64,000 bases of DNA from Dyadobacter fermentans (GTDB taxonomy: Bacteria; Bacteroidota; Bacteroidia; Cytophagales; Spirosomataceae). Both the position numbers and the translations under genes were made by a program. Each line of letters starts with the position of its first letter. Position 1 is the stretch's first letter. This document shows positions 17,899-26,626 of this stretch, in pieces. The stretch lies in the NCBI RefSeq assembly GCF_019924045.1, contig NZ_JAHXBN010000001.1, positions 310,001 to 374,000 on the forward strand. The letters are read 5' to 3'. Below the pieces are notes generated by a model. It was not told the DNA's origin and did no database searches. It worked only from the letters and a program-made list of their open reading frames with translations.

Positions 17899-18650
17899 GG
17901 TGCGTGAGCATTCAGTCCTGCTTTGGGGTATTTCCCTTGCGTCCTTTGCCTATGCGATTCTGCGAAACAATTCATAAACAGAGGCTCTTTTTTTAGAATA
18001 TTTCCTGTTCGTGCATCCACATACACCCGAAAGGGCTCCTGGATCTTCTCCGATTTCAGATCGAACACCCAAGCCAATCGGTAGCTTTCTTTCAGAAAAT
18101 GCTCATCTTTTCGGGCCAGGATCAATGAACCGTTAGGAAGAATATTGCCGTCAAAATTCTCCTGCGAAAGTCTTCGTTCATCCAGTGCGATTTGCAAGGC
18201 GACGACTGTATCGATTGCTCCTGATACGTCTATATCCAGTTCGGCCACGATTCGTCCGTGTGCTGTTTTTAATACATTTTCGATGGAATGCAGGCTGAAC
18301 TCATTACCCTCTACCGGTATGTTTTTATAATGCAGTTGAAAAAGCTGATGACGCATTGCCACCGTCATTCCTTCCGGTGTTTCTGTCTCTTCTTTAACAG
18401 CTTTCAACTTATAGTCTTTCGACAGCCCGAGATTGCTGGCATAGCGGACAATAAAAGTATCCGGCGCAATTCGTGATGCGGGATTGTCTGTCAGAAACAG
18501 CCAGCCGTAATCAGTCATCCTGCTGAAAAGCGAATCGAAAGAGGCGTCCCGATGACTCCGGTAGTAGGGATTGTATTGGGGCTGGGCCAAAGTAGAACCG
18601 GCAATTGCTGCGAGCAATACACCGAGGGTGTTTTTTAAAAAAGTCTTCAT
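17883..18650 (-). pseudogene. Signal peptide and propeptide part of the frameshifted M4 metalloprotease
   Basis: From the ATG at 18650: a signal peptide (MKTFLKNTLGVLLAAIAGSTLAQ), then the fungalysin/thermolysin-type propeptide. The segment around EGMTVAMRHQLFQLHYKNIPVEGNE matches the FTP-like inhibitory region, and WVFDLKSEKIQEPFRVYVDARTGNILKKE the PepSY-like second half. The frame ends at a TGA (17883-17885) inside what should be the linker to the catalytic domain, which continues in another frame. An in-frame start further upstream at 18737 lies inside the preceding lipoprotein gene and is rejected. It begins 15 bases after the last of three tandem lipoprotein genes, so all four are probably one operon. 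Confidence 0.82.
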
Positions 18651-18664
18651 ATTGAATGTGTGTT

Positions 18665-19078
18665 TTAATTGATTTTTTCGATTTTGTCTATGTAAAGCGC
18701 GAGTATCGGCATGTCGAGATATTTCTCCCTGTTCCAATCCAACAGTTTTCCGGACACCCGATACGGGAATGAATCAGGCTCCTTCATACCTCCATATGTA
18801 AGCGGAAAACCCGCCAGCTTGTGTATGGACTTTTCGCAAACGCGAGCAGTATAGCTCCAGTAGTGCTCTCGCCTTTTAGTGGGGAATTTCCGGGTAAACC
18901 GGAAGTAGCAGGGAGGCCCCAAAGCTACGGGCTCATCGACTATGTACTCGACATAGTCAAACGAATAAGGATTACAACAAGAAGCATCCTTACATTCCGG
19001 ATCAGGCTTATCGCGTTTGCAATTGAAAACAGCCAGGAAGAACAATGCGCTGGCGTAGGAAATAATTTTTCTTTTCAT
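18665..19078 (-). CDS. Small lipoprotein, tandem copy 3 (next to the protease)
   Basis: A 137-residue lipoprotein beginning MKRKIIS with lipobox LAVFNC. After the lipid Cys, a KRDKPDPEC segment, the conserved DASCCNPYSFDYVEYIVDEP block, a basic middle with VCEKSIHKLAGFPLTYG, and a C-terminal LYIDKIEKIN. No known family recognised. It is the third of three tandem paralogs and has lost a few residues after DEPVAL compared with the others. Its stop is 15 bases before the M4 protease start. Such lipoproteins could restrain, anchor or process the protease, but nothing in the sequence proves this. Confidence 0.8.
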   Translation of the reverse strand: MKRKIISYASALFFLAVFNCKRDKPDPECKDASCCNPYSFDYVEYIVDEPVALGPPCYFRFTRKFPTKRREHYWSYTARVCEKSIHKLAGFPLTYGGMKEPDSFPYRVSGKLLDWNREKYLDMPILALYIDKIEKIN

Positions 19079-19091
19079 GTGCTAGGTGTGT

Positions 19092-19523
19092 TTAATTGAT
19101 TTTTTCGATTTTGTCTATGTAAAGAGAGAGGATAGCCATGTCGAGATATTTCTCCCCATTCCAATCCAACAGTTTTCCAGAAACCCTATATGGAAAAGAC
19201 TTGGGTTCCTCCTTGCCTCCATCATACGTATGCGGAAAACCCGCGAGTTTGTGTATAGACTTCTCGCAGACGCGAGCGATATTGACCCGATATCCCTCGC
19301 GGGTCTTACTGGGGAATTTCCGAGTAAACCGGACGAAATAGAACACGTCATGAGGAGGTCCCGTTAGTGCTACGGGTTCGTCGACTATGTACTCGACATA
19401 ATCAAACGAATAAGGATTACAACAAGAAGCATCCCTACATTCCGGATCAGGTTTATCGCGCTTGCAATTGAAAACTGCCAGGAGAAACAATGCGCTGGCG
19501 CAGGAAATCATTTTTCTTTTCAT
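19092..19523 (-). CDS. Small lipoprotein, tandem copy 2
   Basis: A 143-residue paralog of both neighbours, starting MKRKMIS with lipobox LAVFNC. The ATG at 19523 is chosen because all three copies begin with the same MKRK sequence; a TTG two codons earlier is not needed. It shares the Cys-rich DASCCNPYSFDYVEY block and the LYIDKIEKIN ending. Thirteen bases separate its stop from copy 3. DNA identity between copies is high and includes part of the short upstream leader (the GTGTGTTTA stretch), showing that whole gene-plus-leader cassettes were duplicated. Confidence 0.8.
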   Translation of the reverse strand: MKRKMISCASALFLLAVFNCKRDKPDPECRDASCCNPYSFDYVEYIVDEPVALTGPPHDVFYFVRFTRKFPSKTREGYRVNIARVCEKSIHKLAGFPHTYDGGKEEPKSFPYRVSGKLLDWNGEKYLDMAILSLYIDKIEKIN

Positions 19524-19536
19524 GTTCAATGTGTGT

Positions 19537-19965
19537 TTAGTTGATTTTCTCGATTTTGTCTATGTATAGCGATAGGATTGGGCGATCAACGAGTTTTTCA
19601 CCCTTCGCATCCATAAGCTTTCCTGAAATCTTGTATGGGAATGAATTGGACTCATTCACTTTACCGTATGTTAGGGGAAACCCGGCGAGTTTGTTGAGAG
19701 ATTTTTCGCAAACGCGAGCAGTGTAAGCCCAATAGTGCTCGCGCCTTTTAGTAGGGAATTTTCGAATAAATCGGAATGAATAGAAGGCGTAATACGGAGG
19801 CCCGGTCAGCGCCACCGGCTCATCTACAATATATTCGACGTAGTCAAACGAATAGGGATTGCAGCACGAAGCATCCCTACACTCTGGATCAGGCTTATCG
19901 CGTTTGCAATTAAAAACTGCCAGGAAAAACAATGCACTGGCGCAGGAAATCATTTTTCTTTTCAT
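19537..19965 (-). CDS. Small lipoprotein, tandem copy 1 (most divergent)
   Basis: A 142-residue paralog from the ATG at 19965; a longer frame to 20088 adds 41 residues without similarity to the other copies and is rejected. Signal peptide and lipobox as in the other copies. The N-terminal two thirds are almost identical to copies 2 and 3, while the segment GKVNESNSFPYKISGKLMDAKGEKLVDRP has diverged most, which may mark the partner-specific face. It is the first gene of the proposed four-gene lipoprotein/protease operon. Confidence 0.8.
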   Translation of the reverse strand: MKRKMISCASALFFLAVFNCKRDKPDPECRDASCCNPYSFDYVEYIVDEPVALTGPPYYAFYSFRFIRKFPTKRREHYWAYTARVCEKSLNKLAGFPLTYGKVNESNSFPYKISGKLMDAKGEKLVDRPILSLYIDKIEKIN

Positions 19966-20418
19966 GTTCAATGTGTGTTTGGTTAAAATTTCAAGCGATG
20001 CACAACGTGAGGTTTGGAAGACCTGCATCTTTTCTTCCGTCCTGTTCACCGATATCAGCACTCGCGGACGGGCATTGATATCAGACAAAGCATGACCATA
20101 CAGGGCAGTGATTTTGCCCTTTGTTCCTGTGTTTATTTTACCCGAACGGGTGTGTTGGAGTGCGATATTTGGAACAATATCAAGGAGATATTTGAATAAT
20201 TGGATACGAGGATGGGAGAAATGATCATAGGCATCTGATGGATTATCAGGCGGCGAAAAAGCGTGCGCCAGGTAACGGTGTACGATATAGGTACTAGCTT
20301 AAAGATGAATGATGCATGCGAAACCGGTATTACTGAAACTTTTAAATACCGGCCTGATGATTTTTTCACTTGTTTTCCTACATTTGTACAAACCGCTTAA
20401 AATTTCAATATTTCAACA
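19966..20418. other. Divergent intergenic region, no gene recognised
   Basis: This 453-base gap separates the leftward lipoprotein/protease operon from the rightward genes. I see no convincing coding frame or structured RNA. It must contain the promoter of the leftward operon, but I find no exact TAnnTTTG on that strand. On the rightward strand a good -7 element is at 20379-20386. Confidence 0.5.
20379..20386 (+). promoter_or_regulatory. TAnnTTTG -7 element
   Basis: TACATTTG, identical to the element before the creatininase-like gene, lies 33 bases before the start at 20419. A clear -33 TTG at the expected distance is not seen, so confidence is moderate. Confidence 0.45.
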
Positions 20419-20976
20419 TTGCGCAGGATCATTTCCATATTGCTGCTGGGGCTGCTGCTTTACAACATGGTGGGCTATTCGATAGTCTATCTGTCGGAGG
20501 AGCGGTATACCATCAGCTCAGCTGGGAAGGGCTTTGTGGAGCAGGCGGCAGGATCTGCGGATATAGTAATCAAAGTACCGGTGGCGGTGCCCTACCAGGC
20601 CAACTGGGACGCACCGGAGCCCGCTCAGGGGCAGATCGAGCATGAGGGGCAGTTCTACCAAATGAAGAGCCGGCAGCTGATCAACGATACTTTGTACGTG
20701 CATTGCGAGTTCGACCAGGGTGCCCGTGACCGCTTTTCGGATCTTGCGTCAAAGATCAACGACCAGGTGACAGGCCATGCAACCGGTTCGCAGAGCGACG
20801 CGCATTCGAGTATTTTAAAGAATTTCCTCAAAGAATATATGACCGCCGGTCGTCAGCATGTGTTTTACGTGCTGGAATGGGAGCCATCGAAACATTTGGC
20901 CCTGCAATTCCCTGCCCGATCTATTTTGCCTGAAAGATATTACTCCATTCCATCTCCGCCGCCAGATCTGGCTTAG
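20419..20976 (+). CDS. Exported or membrane-anchored protein of unknown function
   Basis: A 185-residue protein with a probable TTG start; a -7 promoter element ends 32 bases upstream. One N-terminal hydrophobic helix (about 4-24) acts as uncleaved signal or anchor; the rest is soluble and periplasmic. Features include YQANWDAPEPAQGQIEHEGQFYQMKSR, a His-containing segment THATGSQSDAHSS-like near 118-128, and a Pro-rich end SIPSPPPDLA. No family recognised. It precedes two AhpD-like genes by 160 bases, which may or may not be functional linkage. Confidence 0.7.
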   Translation: MRRIISILLLGLLLYNMVGYSIVYLSEERYTISSAGKGFVEQAAGSADIVIKVPVAVPYQANWDAPEPAQGQIEHEGQFYQMKSRQLINDTLYVHCEFDQGARDRFSDLASKINDQVTGHATGSQSDAHSSILKNFLKEYMTAGRQHVFYVLEWEPSKHLALQFPARSILPERYYSIPSPPPDLA

Positions 20977-21050
20977 TACATCTTCTTTATTCTTCCTGAA
21001 AATGTGGAACGTTCACATGTGTACGTTATGCGTGTCTGTATCCATGCGTG

Positions 21051-21071
21051 TAGGTATGTAGGTATGTAGGT
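21051..21071. repeat. short tandem repeat, 8-base unit
   Basis: TAGGTATG is repeated 2.6 times in the gap before the first AhpD-like gene, 66 bases before its start. Slippage could change spacing between an upstream promoter and the gene. Confidence 0.7.
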
Positions 21072-21136
21072 TGCGCGCATGAACGCCTTTATGCAGGAGG
21101 AAAGACCGATTTACTAACCAGAAATCTTACTTCCCG

Positions 21137-21703
21137 ATGGCGCATATTGCTCTACCCGATGAATCGCTGCCCGGCATTGTCGGCCTCTTCCACTTCCGGC
21201 CCGAAACGGCCGGCCCGCTGCAATTGCTGGCGGAGACGCTCCTGCGTGGCGAATCGCCCCTCACAAGCGGCGAACGCGAACTGATTGCTTCCTACGTGTC
21301 GCTGCTCAACGACACCCATTTCTGTCACACCTCGCATGGTTCGGCGGCGATGGCACACCTTGGCTATGATCTGAGCCTGATCGACGACATTAAAAACGGC
21401 TTTCAGCAGATCGACATTTCGCCCAAACTGCGTGCATTGCTGAACATCGCTGCCAAAGTGCAGAAAAGCGGCAAGGCCGTAACCGACGAGGATATCGCAG
21501 CAGCCCGAGCTAAGGGTGCCGGTGATAAGGAAATCCATGATACGGTGCTGATCGCCGCGGCGTTCTGTATGTTTAACCGCTATGTGGATGGACTCGGTAC
21601 CTGGGCGCCGCAAGAGAACGAGGCGTACCGCGAAATGGGGCAACGCATGGCGTTTACGGGGTATGTGCGATTCCCGGTCAAAGCGGACGTTGTCGAGGTA
21701 TAG
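21137..21703 (+). CDS. AhpD-like (carboxymuconolactone decarboxylase family) protein lacking one redox Cys
   Basis: A 188-residue all-helical protein of the AhpD/peroxidase-related group. The family active site is CxxC followed three residues later by His; here the segment reads Thr60-His-Phe-Cys63-His-Thr-Ser-His67, so the first Cys is Thr while the second Cys and His remain. The general framework (GERELIASYVS, KIQK-like KVQKSGKAVTDED, EIHDTVLIAAAFCMFNRYVDGL) is intact. Such proteins are disulfide oxidoreductases or peroxidases; loss of the resolving Cys implies altered or partner-dependent chemistry. The closely similar second copy begins 262 bases downstream and has the complete motif. Confidence 0.85.
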   Translation: MAHIALPDESLPGIVGLFHFRPETAGPLQLLAETLLRGESPLTSGERELIASYVSLLNDTHFCHTSHGSAAMAHLGYDLSLIDDIKNGFQQIDISPKLRALLNIAAKVQKSGKAVTDEDIAAARAKGAGDKEIHDTVLIAAAFCMFNRYVDGLGTWAPQENEAYREMGQRMAFTGYVRFPVKADVVEV

Positions 21704-21924
21704 TGGTCAAGTGCGGTCATTTATTGTCAGGTGTAGTCAGGAGGTTGTCAAGTGTGGTCAGGTGTAGTCATTTATTGTCAAGTGTAGTCAAGTATTGTCA
21801 AGCGTAGCCATCAAGCGCTAGTGCTTTAACAACACCTGACAACTCATGACCACCTCCTGACTACCTCCCGACAACTTCTGACCACTTCCTGACTACTCCC
21901 TGACTACTTCCGACCACACCTGAC
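21704..21924. repeat. large intergenic inverted array with 10-11 base phasing
   Basis: It begins directly after the stop of the first AhpD-like gene. The left arm (21704-21810) has about eleven 10-base words ending in GTCA (for example AGTGTGGTCA, GGTGTAGTCA, TTTATTGTCA). A palindromic core (AAGCGCTAGTGCTT) follows. The right arm (21835-21924) has nine complementary TGAC/CGAC words spaced 10-11 bases. The whole can form a very long imperfect stem. Confidence 0.88.
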
Positions 21925-21964
21925 AAAAACTACCGGATCGTTAACACAAAAGGAGCAACGTACC

Positions 21965-22540
21965 ATGCCACACATACCACTTCCGGAGCATTTGCCCGGG
22001 ATTACCGGCTTGCTGGAATACAGCCGCGTAACGGCTGAGCCTATACGCCTGCTGACACAGTTCATTTTGCGGGGCGAGAATTCGCTGTCGCCCGCGGAGC
22101 GCGAACTCATCGCAACCATTGTGTCGCATAACAACGAATGCCGGTTTTGCACTGCTGCACACACTGCCGCGGCCGATTTGCTGCTGGGTGAAACCGAAAC
22201 CTGCGAGATCATGAAGCAGGACATCGACGCTACGCCGGTGTCCGATAAAATGAAAGCATTGCTGAAAATCGCGAAGCAGGTGCAGGTGAGCTGCAAAGCG
22301 GTAACGGCCGAATCAGTCGCGAATGCCAGGACGCAGGGTGCTACGGATACGGAAATCCACGACACGGTGCTGATCGCAGGACTTTTCTGTCTCTACAATC
22401 GCTACGTCGATGGCATGGCGACCGTCGCGCCGGCCGACCCGCAATTTTACACCGGCCTGGGCCAACGTTTAGTGGATCACGGTTACAACCGGCTACCGAA
22501 CGGCTATGACCATTTGAAAAAGCATTCCCAACCTTCCTGA
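21965..22540 (+). CDS. AhpD-like (carboxymuconolactone decarboxylase family) protein
   Basis: A 191-residue paralog of the protein encoded just upstream. The redox motif is complete: Cys59-Arg-Phe-Cys62-Thr-Ala-Ala-His66, preceded by ERELIATIVSHNNE, with Glu and His for proton relay. EIHDTVLIAGLFCLYNRYVDGMAT matches the family C-terminal half. The enzyme probably reduces peroxides or disulfides using a thioredoxin-like or lipoyl partner. It precedes a TonB receptor gene by 36 bases and may be co-transcribed with it. Substrate and partner unknown. Confidence 0.88.
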   Translation: MPHIPLPEHLPGITGLLEYSRVTAEPIRLLTQFILRGENSLSPAERELIATIVSHNNECRFCTAAHTAAADLLLGETETCEIMKQDIDATPVSDKMKALLKIAKQVQVSCKAVTAESVANARTQGATDTEIHDTVLIAGLFCLYNRYVDGMATVAPADPQFYTGLGQRLVDHGYNRLPNGYDHLKKHSQPS

Positions 22541-22575
22541 CCTATTTAAATCGAACCTCTATTAAAACCTAACCT

Positions 22576-25350
22576 ATGAAGAGACTTTTACCCATCCTCT
22601 ACCTCATCATGAACCTGTGTTTCGCGGCGTCCGGCGCACTGGCGCAGGCAACGAGAGTGTCGGGACACATTTTTGACAATGATTCCCAGAAGCCGCTTTC
22701 GGGGGTGTCCGTTTCTGTCAAGGGCAGAAATACCGGTACCATTACCAATGCGGAAGGTTATTTTGAACTAAAAACGAATACACCGACGACGCTGATCATC
22801 TCACTCGTAGGCTATGCACGACAGGAGAAAGAAGTAGCTTCTTCGGAAGGGCTGCGGGTGAATCTGGTACCGGCCATTGAAGAGCTGAACCAGGTGGTGG
22901 TAACGGCGTCAAGGGTGGAAGAAAGCATTTTGCGGTCGCCGGTGAGCATCGAGAAAATGGACTCCCGCGCCATTCAGCAGACGCCTTCCGCCAATTTCTA
23001 CGATGGTTTGGTCAACCTGAAATCGCTCGATATGGTAACGAGCAGTCTGACATACAAGCAAATCAACACCCGCGGGTTCAACACGACGGGCAACAGCCGC
23101 TTTTTGCAGCTCGTGGACGGCGTGGATAACCAGCCTTCCGGCCTGGGCTTTGCGATGGGTAACCTATTCGGTCCGCACGATATCGACGTCGAAAGTGCGG
23201 AATTGATACCCGGCGCGGCCTCTGCATTGTACGGCCCGATCGCATTCAACGGAATGCTCAATACACGCACCAAAAATCCATTTGAATACCAGGGACTGAG
23301 CGCGCAGACCAAGTTCGGCATCAACCACATCGGCGATGGTACCGGCCTTGGCGCAAAACCGCTTTACGACCTGGCCATCCGATACGCGAAAGCCTTCAAC
23401 AACAAACTCGCATTCAAAGTCAATGCATCGTACCTCAAAGGCACCGACTGGTATGCCAACGATTACACCGACATTGACCCAAACACCAATCCCGAAAACC
23501 GAGGGCCGAACAACCCCGGCCGCAATGCACTGAACATTTACGGCGACGAGGTGGCGCAGACATTGCCGAATATCGGCCGTGTGTCGCGCACGGGATATGA
23601 GGAAAAAGACCTCGCTACCTATGGTGTTTACAGCCTGAAACTGAGCGGCGCATTGCATTACCGCATTACCGACAAGCTGGAAGCGATTTACCAGGGCAAT
23701 TTCAACCAGGGTACGGCGCAGTACACGGGCTCGAACCGCTTTGTGATCAATGACTTCAAGTTTGTGCAGCACCGACTCGAACTCCGTGGAAGCAATTTTT
23801 ACGTGCGCGCCTATACGAACCATGAGTATTCAACCAATTCGTACAATACCCGGGCATTGGGCCAGCAGATCAATCGCACGTGGGTGAAGGACCTGGCCGG
23901 CAACACCGTGGCGCCGAACAAGGCCGATTCGACCTGGTTTGCAAGGTATGCGGCGGCTTACACCGGCGCAGTGGGCGGTGTGACGCAGCAGAACCACGCG
24001 GCCGCACGCGCATTCGCGGACGAGGGACGCATCGCGCCTGTCTCCACGGCTTTCGATTCGGCCAAAGACCGGCTTATCAAAACCCGCGGACTGGCCGGTG
24101 CTGGTATTCTGAGCCAATGCAGCCTGAACCACATAGAAGGGATGTACGATTTCAGTTCGCTGCTGAAAGTGATCAATTTGCAGGTCGGTGGTAACTACCG
24201 GAAGTATTTCCTCAACACGGGCGGGACGCTTTTCGATGACAAGGACAAAAACCTTACGAATGAGGAGTATGGCGTGTTCGCGCAGGCCTCTAAATCACTT
24301 TGGAAAGACCGCTTGAAAATGACCGTTTCGGGCCGTTATGATAAGAATGAGAACTTCGACGGCCGGTTCACGCCGCGGGCATCCGCCGTTTTCTCGCCAA
24401 CCGAAAACCACCATTTCCGCGCATCTTACCAGACGGGCTTCCGTAACCCGACCATTGGCGATCAGTATATCAAGCTGAACGTCGGCCCGATCATCATCCT
24501 CGGCGGTGCGCCGGTGAATTCGGAGGGGATGAATGCCTATTCGAACTCGGTGACGATTGCTTCGTTCTCACAATTTGCCTCGGCATTTGGTGCGGATATG
24601 GCAAAGGGTGTCCCATTCCCGCAAGCAGTAGCCAACAATAAAAGCAAGCTGGTGAAATCGAATGTGCCTTATATCAAATCCGAAAAGGTGAAAAGTTACG
24701 AGATCGGTTACAAGGGTTTGGTCGCCAGGCAATTGCTGCTCGATGTTAACTACTATTACAGCCAATACACCGACTTCATTATCAACACCGTAGTGGCGGC
24801 TGCGCCGTCGGACATCCTTTCTGCGGATGGTTCCGTGAATCAGATGGCTGCCATGGAGCTACTGGGCGCGGGACGGCAATTGTATCAGTTGTATACCAAT
24901 GCCAAAGACAAAGTTTCGATTCAGGGTGTCAGCGCCGGTTTGACTTACTCTCTACCCAAAAACTACAAGGTATCGGCTAATGCGACCTGGATCGATTTCA
25001 ATATGGGCGAGGCCGATCCGAACAATATCCCGGCTTTTAACACACCCAAATGGAAAACGAATGTGATGTTCGGCAATGCGAAATTGACCGAGCGCATTGG
25101 TTTCAATTTGGCCTGGCACTGGCAGCAGGCTTTTGATTGGTACGGTACATTTACGGAAATGCGCCCGGGCCGCGTGAATGCTTACAATTTGCTCGATGCG
25201 CAAGTGAGCTACCGCATTCCAAGCCTGAAAACGGTGGTGAAACTGGGTGGTTCCAATATTACCAACAAATACATCGTGCAGGCTTATGGCTCACCGGCTG
25301 TGGGCGGGCTGTATTATGTAAGTCTGAACTTCGACGAACTATTCCGCTAA
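22576..25350 (+). CDS. TonB-dependent receptor with carboxypeptidase-regulatory-like domain
   Basis: A 924-residue outer membrane receptor: signal peptide 1-24, a carboxypeptidase-regulatory-like beta domain (about 27-108, GHIFDNDSQKPLSGVSVSVKG), a plug domain (about 110-240, LNQVVVTASRVEESILRSP and later IPGAASALYGP), and a barrel to the C-terminus (NFDELFR). It lacks a SusD partner and is not of the longer SusC type. The following MFS permease starts six bases later, so the pair may carry one substrate through outer and inner membrane (inference). Substrate cannot be named. Confidence 0.92.
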   Translation: MKRLLPILYLIMNLCFAASGALAQATRVSGHIFDNDSQKPLSGVSVSVKGRNTGTITNAEGYFELKTNTPTTLIISLVGYARQEKEVASSEGLRVNLVPAIEELNQVVVTASRVEESILRSPVSIEKMDSRAIQQTPSANFYDGLVNLKSLDMVTSSLTYKQINTRGFNTTGNSRFLQLVDGVDNQPSGLGFAMGNLFGPHDIDVESAELIPGAASALYGPIAFNGMLNTRTKNPFEYQGLSAQTKFGINHIGDGTGLGAKPLYDLAIRYAKAFNNKLAFKVNASYLKGTDWYANDYTDIDPNTNPENRGPNNPGRNALNIYGDEVAQTLPNIGRVSRTGYEEKDLATYGVYSLKLSGALHYRITDKLEAIYQGNFNQGTAQYTGSNRFVINDFKFVQHRLELRGSNFYVRAYTNHEYSTNSYNTRALGQQINRTWVKDLAGNTVAPNKADSTWFARYAAAYTGAVGGVTQQNHAAARAFADEGRIAPVSTAFDSAKDRLIKTRGLAGAGILSQCSLNHIEGMYDFSSLLKVINLQVGGNYRKYFLNTGGTLFDDKDKNLTNEEYGVFAQASKSLWKDRLKMTVSGRYDKNENFDGRFTPRASAVFSPTENHHFRASYQTGFRNPTIGDQYIKLNVGPIIILGGAPVNSEGMNAYSNSVTIASFSQFASAFGADMAKGVPFPQAVANNKSKLVKSNVPYIKSEKVKSYEIGYKGLVARQLLLDVNYYYSQYTDFIINTVVAAAPSDILSADGSVNQMAAMELLGAGRQLYQLYTNAKDKVSIQGVSAGLTYSLPKNYKVSANATWIDFNMGEADPNNIPAFNTPKWKTNVMFGNAKLTERIGFNLAWHWQQAFDWYGTFTEMRPGRVNAYNLLDAQVSYRIPSLKTVVKLGGSNITNKYIVQAYGSPAVGGLYYVSLNFDELFR

Positions 25351-25356
25351 CGGGCT

Positions 25357-26583
25357 ATGGAAACTTTAGAAATACAACGTGTGGAACCGATCAGCGTCAG
25401 TCAGAAATGGCTTGCATTCATGCTGTGCGTCGTTGCATATGCGCTGAGCGGCACGGTATCGACGCTGATGTCGGTATACCTGCCGGTGGCCATTCCGGAG
25501 CTGAAAGGTTCGGCGGTGAGTGAAGCGGAGTTGGGCGAAATAGGGGCTTATGTGAATGCGGTTTACCTGTATGGCTGGATGTGGGGCGGGCTGCTGTTCG
25601 GCGTGGTAAGCGACCGTATCGGCCGGAAGAAATCCCTCACGCTCGTCACCGCACTGTATGGCATCTCGACTTGCCTGGTTACCATTGTTCCCGACTGGTA
25701 TTCATTGCTGGCCATCCGTTTCACCGCCGGAATGGGCGTTGGCGGTGTGCTGCTGATCACCACGGTCTATATCTCCGAAATATGGGAAGACCGCAGCCGT
25801 GCCGTAATCCTGGGCGTTCTGGCGGTTTGCTTTCCCATCGGCATTGTTACTACGGGCAGTCTTAATTTATTGTTTTCAAACTGGCGCACGGCATTTGGCA
25901 TCGGGTTCATCCCGGCTGCAGCGGCATTGCTCATTTTCCTGCTTTTGCCGGAATCGGACCGGTGGAAGGGTGTCAGGGAAGTCAGAGGTGGTCAGGAAGT
26001 CAGGGAGTCGATTTTTGATGCTCAAAACCGGCCTAATCTGATTCGCGGCTCATTGATTTTCGGTGCTGTGCTGATTGGCCTTTGGGGGATATTCTCCTGG
26101 CTTCCTACGTGGGCGCAGTCGTTGCTAGCGAGCGGGCAGGATGGTCAGAAGGAGCGGGGGCTACTCATGATCCTGCTCGGAATGGGCGGCATTACCGGCG
26201 GGGTGTTTTCGGGGATACTGATGAACCGGTTTGGCAAGAAAAACACATTGCTGGCCACGTTCGCGACTTGCGTGGTGATGTGCGGCGTGCTGTTTATCAC
26301 CAACCGCACCTTTTCCAATATCATTTACATCGAAACGGCCCTGCTTGCATTCTGTTTCGGCATCAGCCAGGGAGCGTTGTCGAGCTACATTCCCGAGCTG
26401 TTCCCGTTTGCGGTGCGTGGCACGGCCACCGGTTTTTGTTTTAACGTCGGCCGGTTCTTTACCGCGACGGCGGTGTTTTTCATTGGTTCTCTGGTGGCGG
26501 TGCTCGGAGGTTTCGGGAATGCATTGCTTGTGTTCTCGCTGCCTTTTTTGGTTGCCTTATTGGTCACATTCAGAAGCAAATGA
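25357..26583 (+). CDS. MFS transporter
   Basis: A 408-residue permease with twelve predicted membrane helices. The loop 2-3 signature is GVVSDRIGRKKSL near 82-94; a second RFGKKNT copy near 288-294 marks the start of the C-terminal half, and PELFPFAVRGTATGF near 346-360 resembles the sugar/acid-porter branch. The central cytoplasmic loop (about 203-225) contains VREVRGGQEVRES, encoded by a short array of GTCAGG words like those in the nearby intergenic repeats. It starts six bases after the TonB receptor gene. Transport of an organic acid or sugar is likely but not proven. Confidence 0.9.
   Translation: METLEIQRVEPISVSQKWLAFMLCVVAYALSGTVSTLMSVYLPVAIPELKGSAVSEAELGEIGAYVNAVYLYGWMWGGLLFGVVSDRIGRKKSLTLVTALYGISTCLVTIVPDWYSLLAIRFTAGMGVGGVLLITTVYISEIWEDRSRAVILGVLAVCFPIGIVTTGSLNLLFSNWRTAFGIGFIPAAAALLIFLLLPESDRWKGVREVRGGQEVRESIFDAQNRPNLIRGSLIFGAVLIGLWGIFSWLPTWAQSLLASGQDGQKERGLLMILLGMGGITGGVFSGILMNRFGKKNTLLATFATCVVMCGVLFITNRTFSNIIYIETALLAFCFGISQGALSSYIPELFPFAVRGTATGFCFNVGRFFTATAVFFIGSLVAVLGGFGNALLVFSLPFLVALLVTFRSK
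25970..26010. repeat. GTCAGG word array inside the MFS coding sequence
   Basis: Four to five GTCAGG/GTCAGA/AGTCAGGGAG words with about 10-base spacing lie within the gene for the MFS permease, in the part encoding the central cytoplasmic loop. They resemble the left-arm words of the arrays at 2757 and 21704. The reading frame stays open and the encoded peptide is hydrophilic. Confidence 0.65.
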
Positions 26584-26626
26584 GCTGGATTATGCGTATT
26601 ATCATAGGTTAATATATTAGGCAAAC

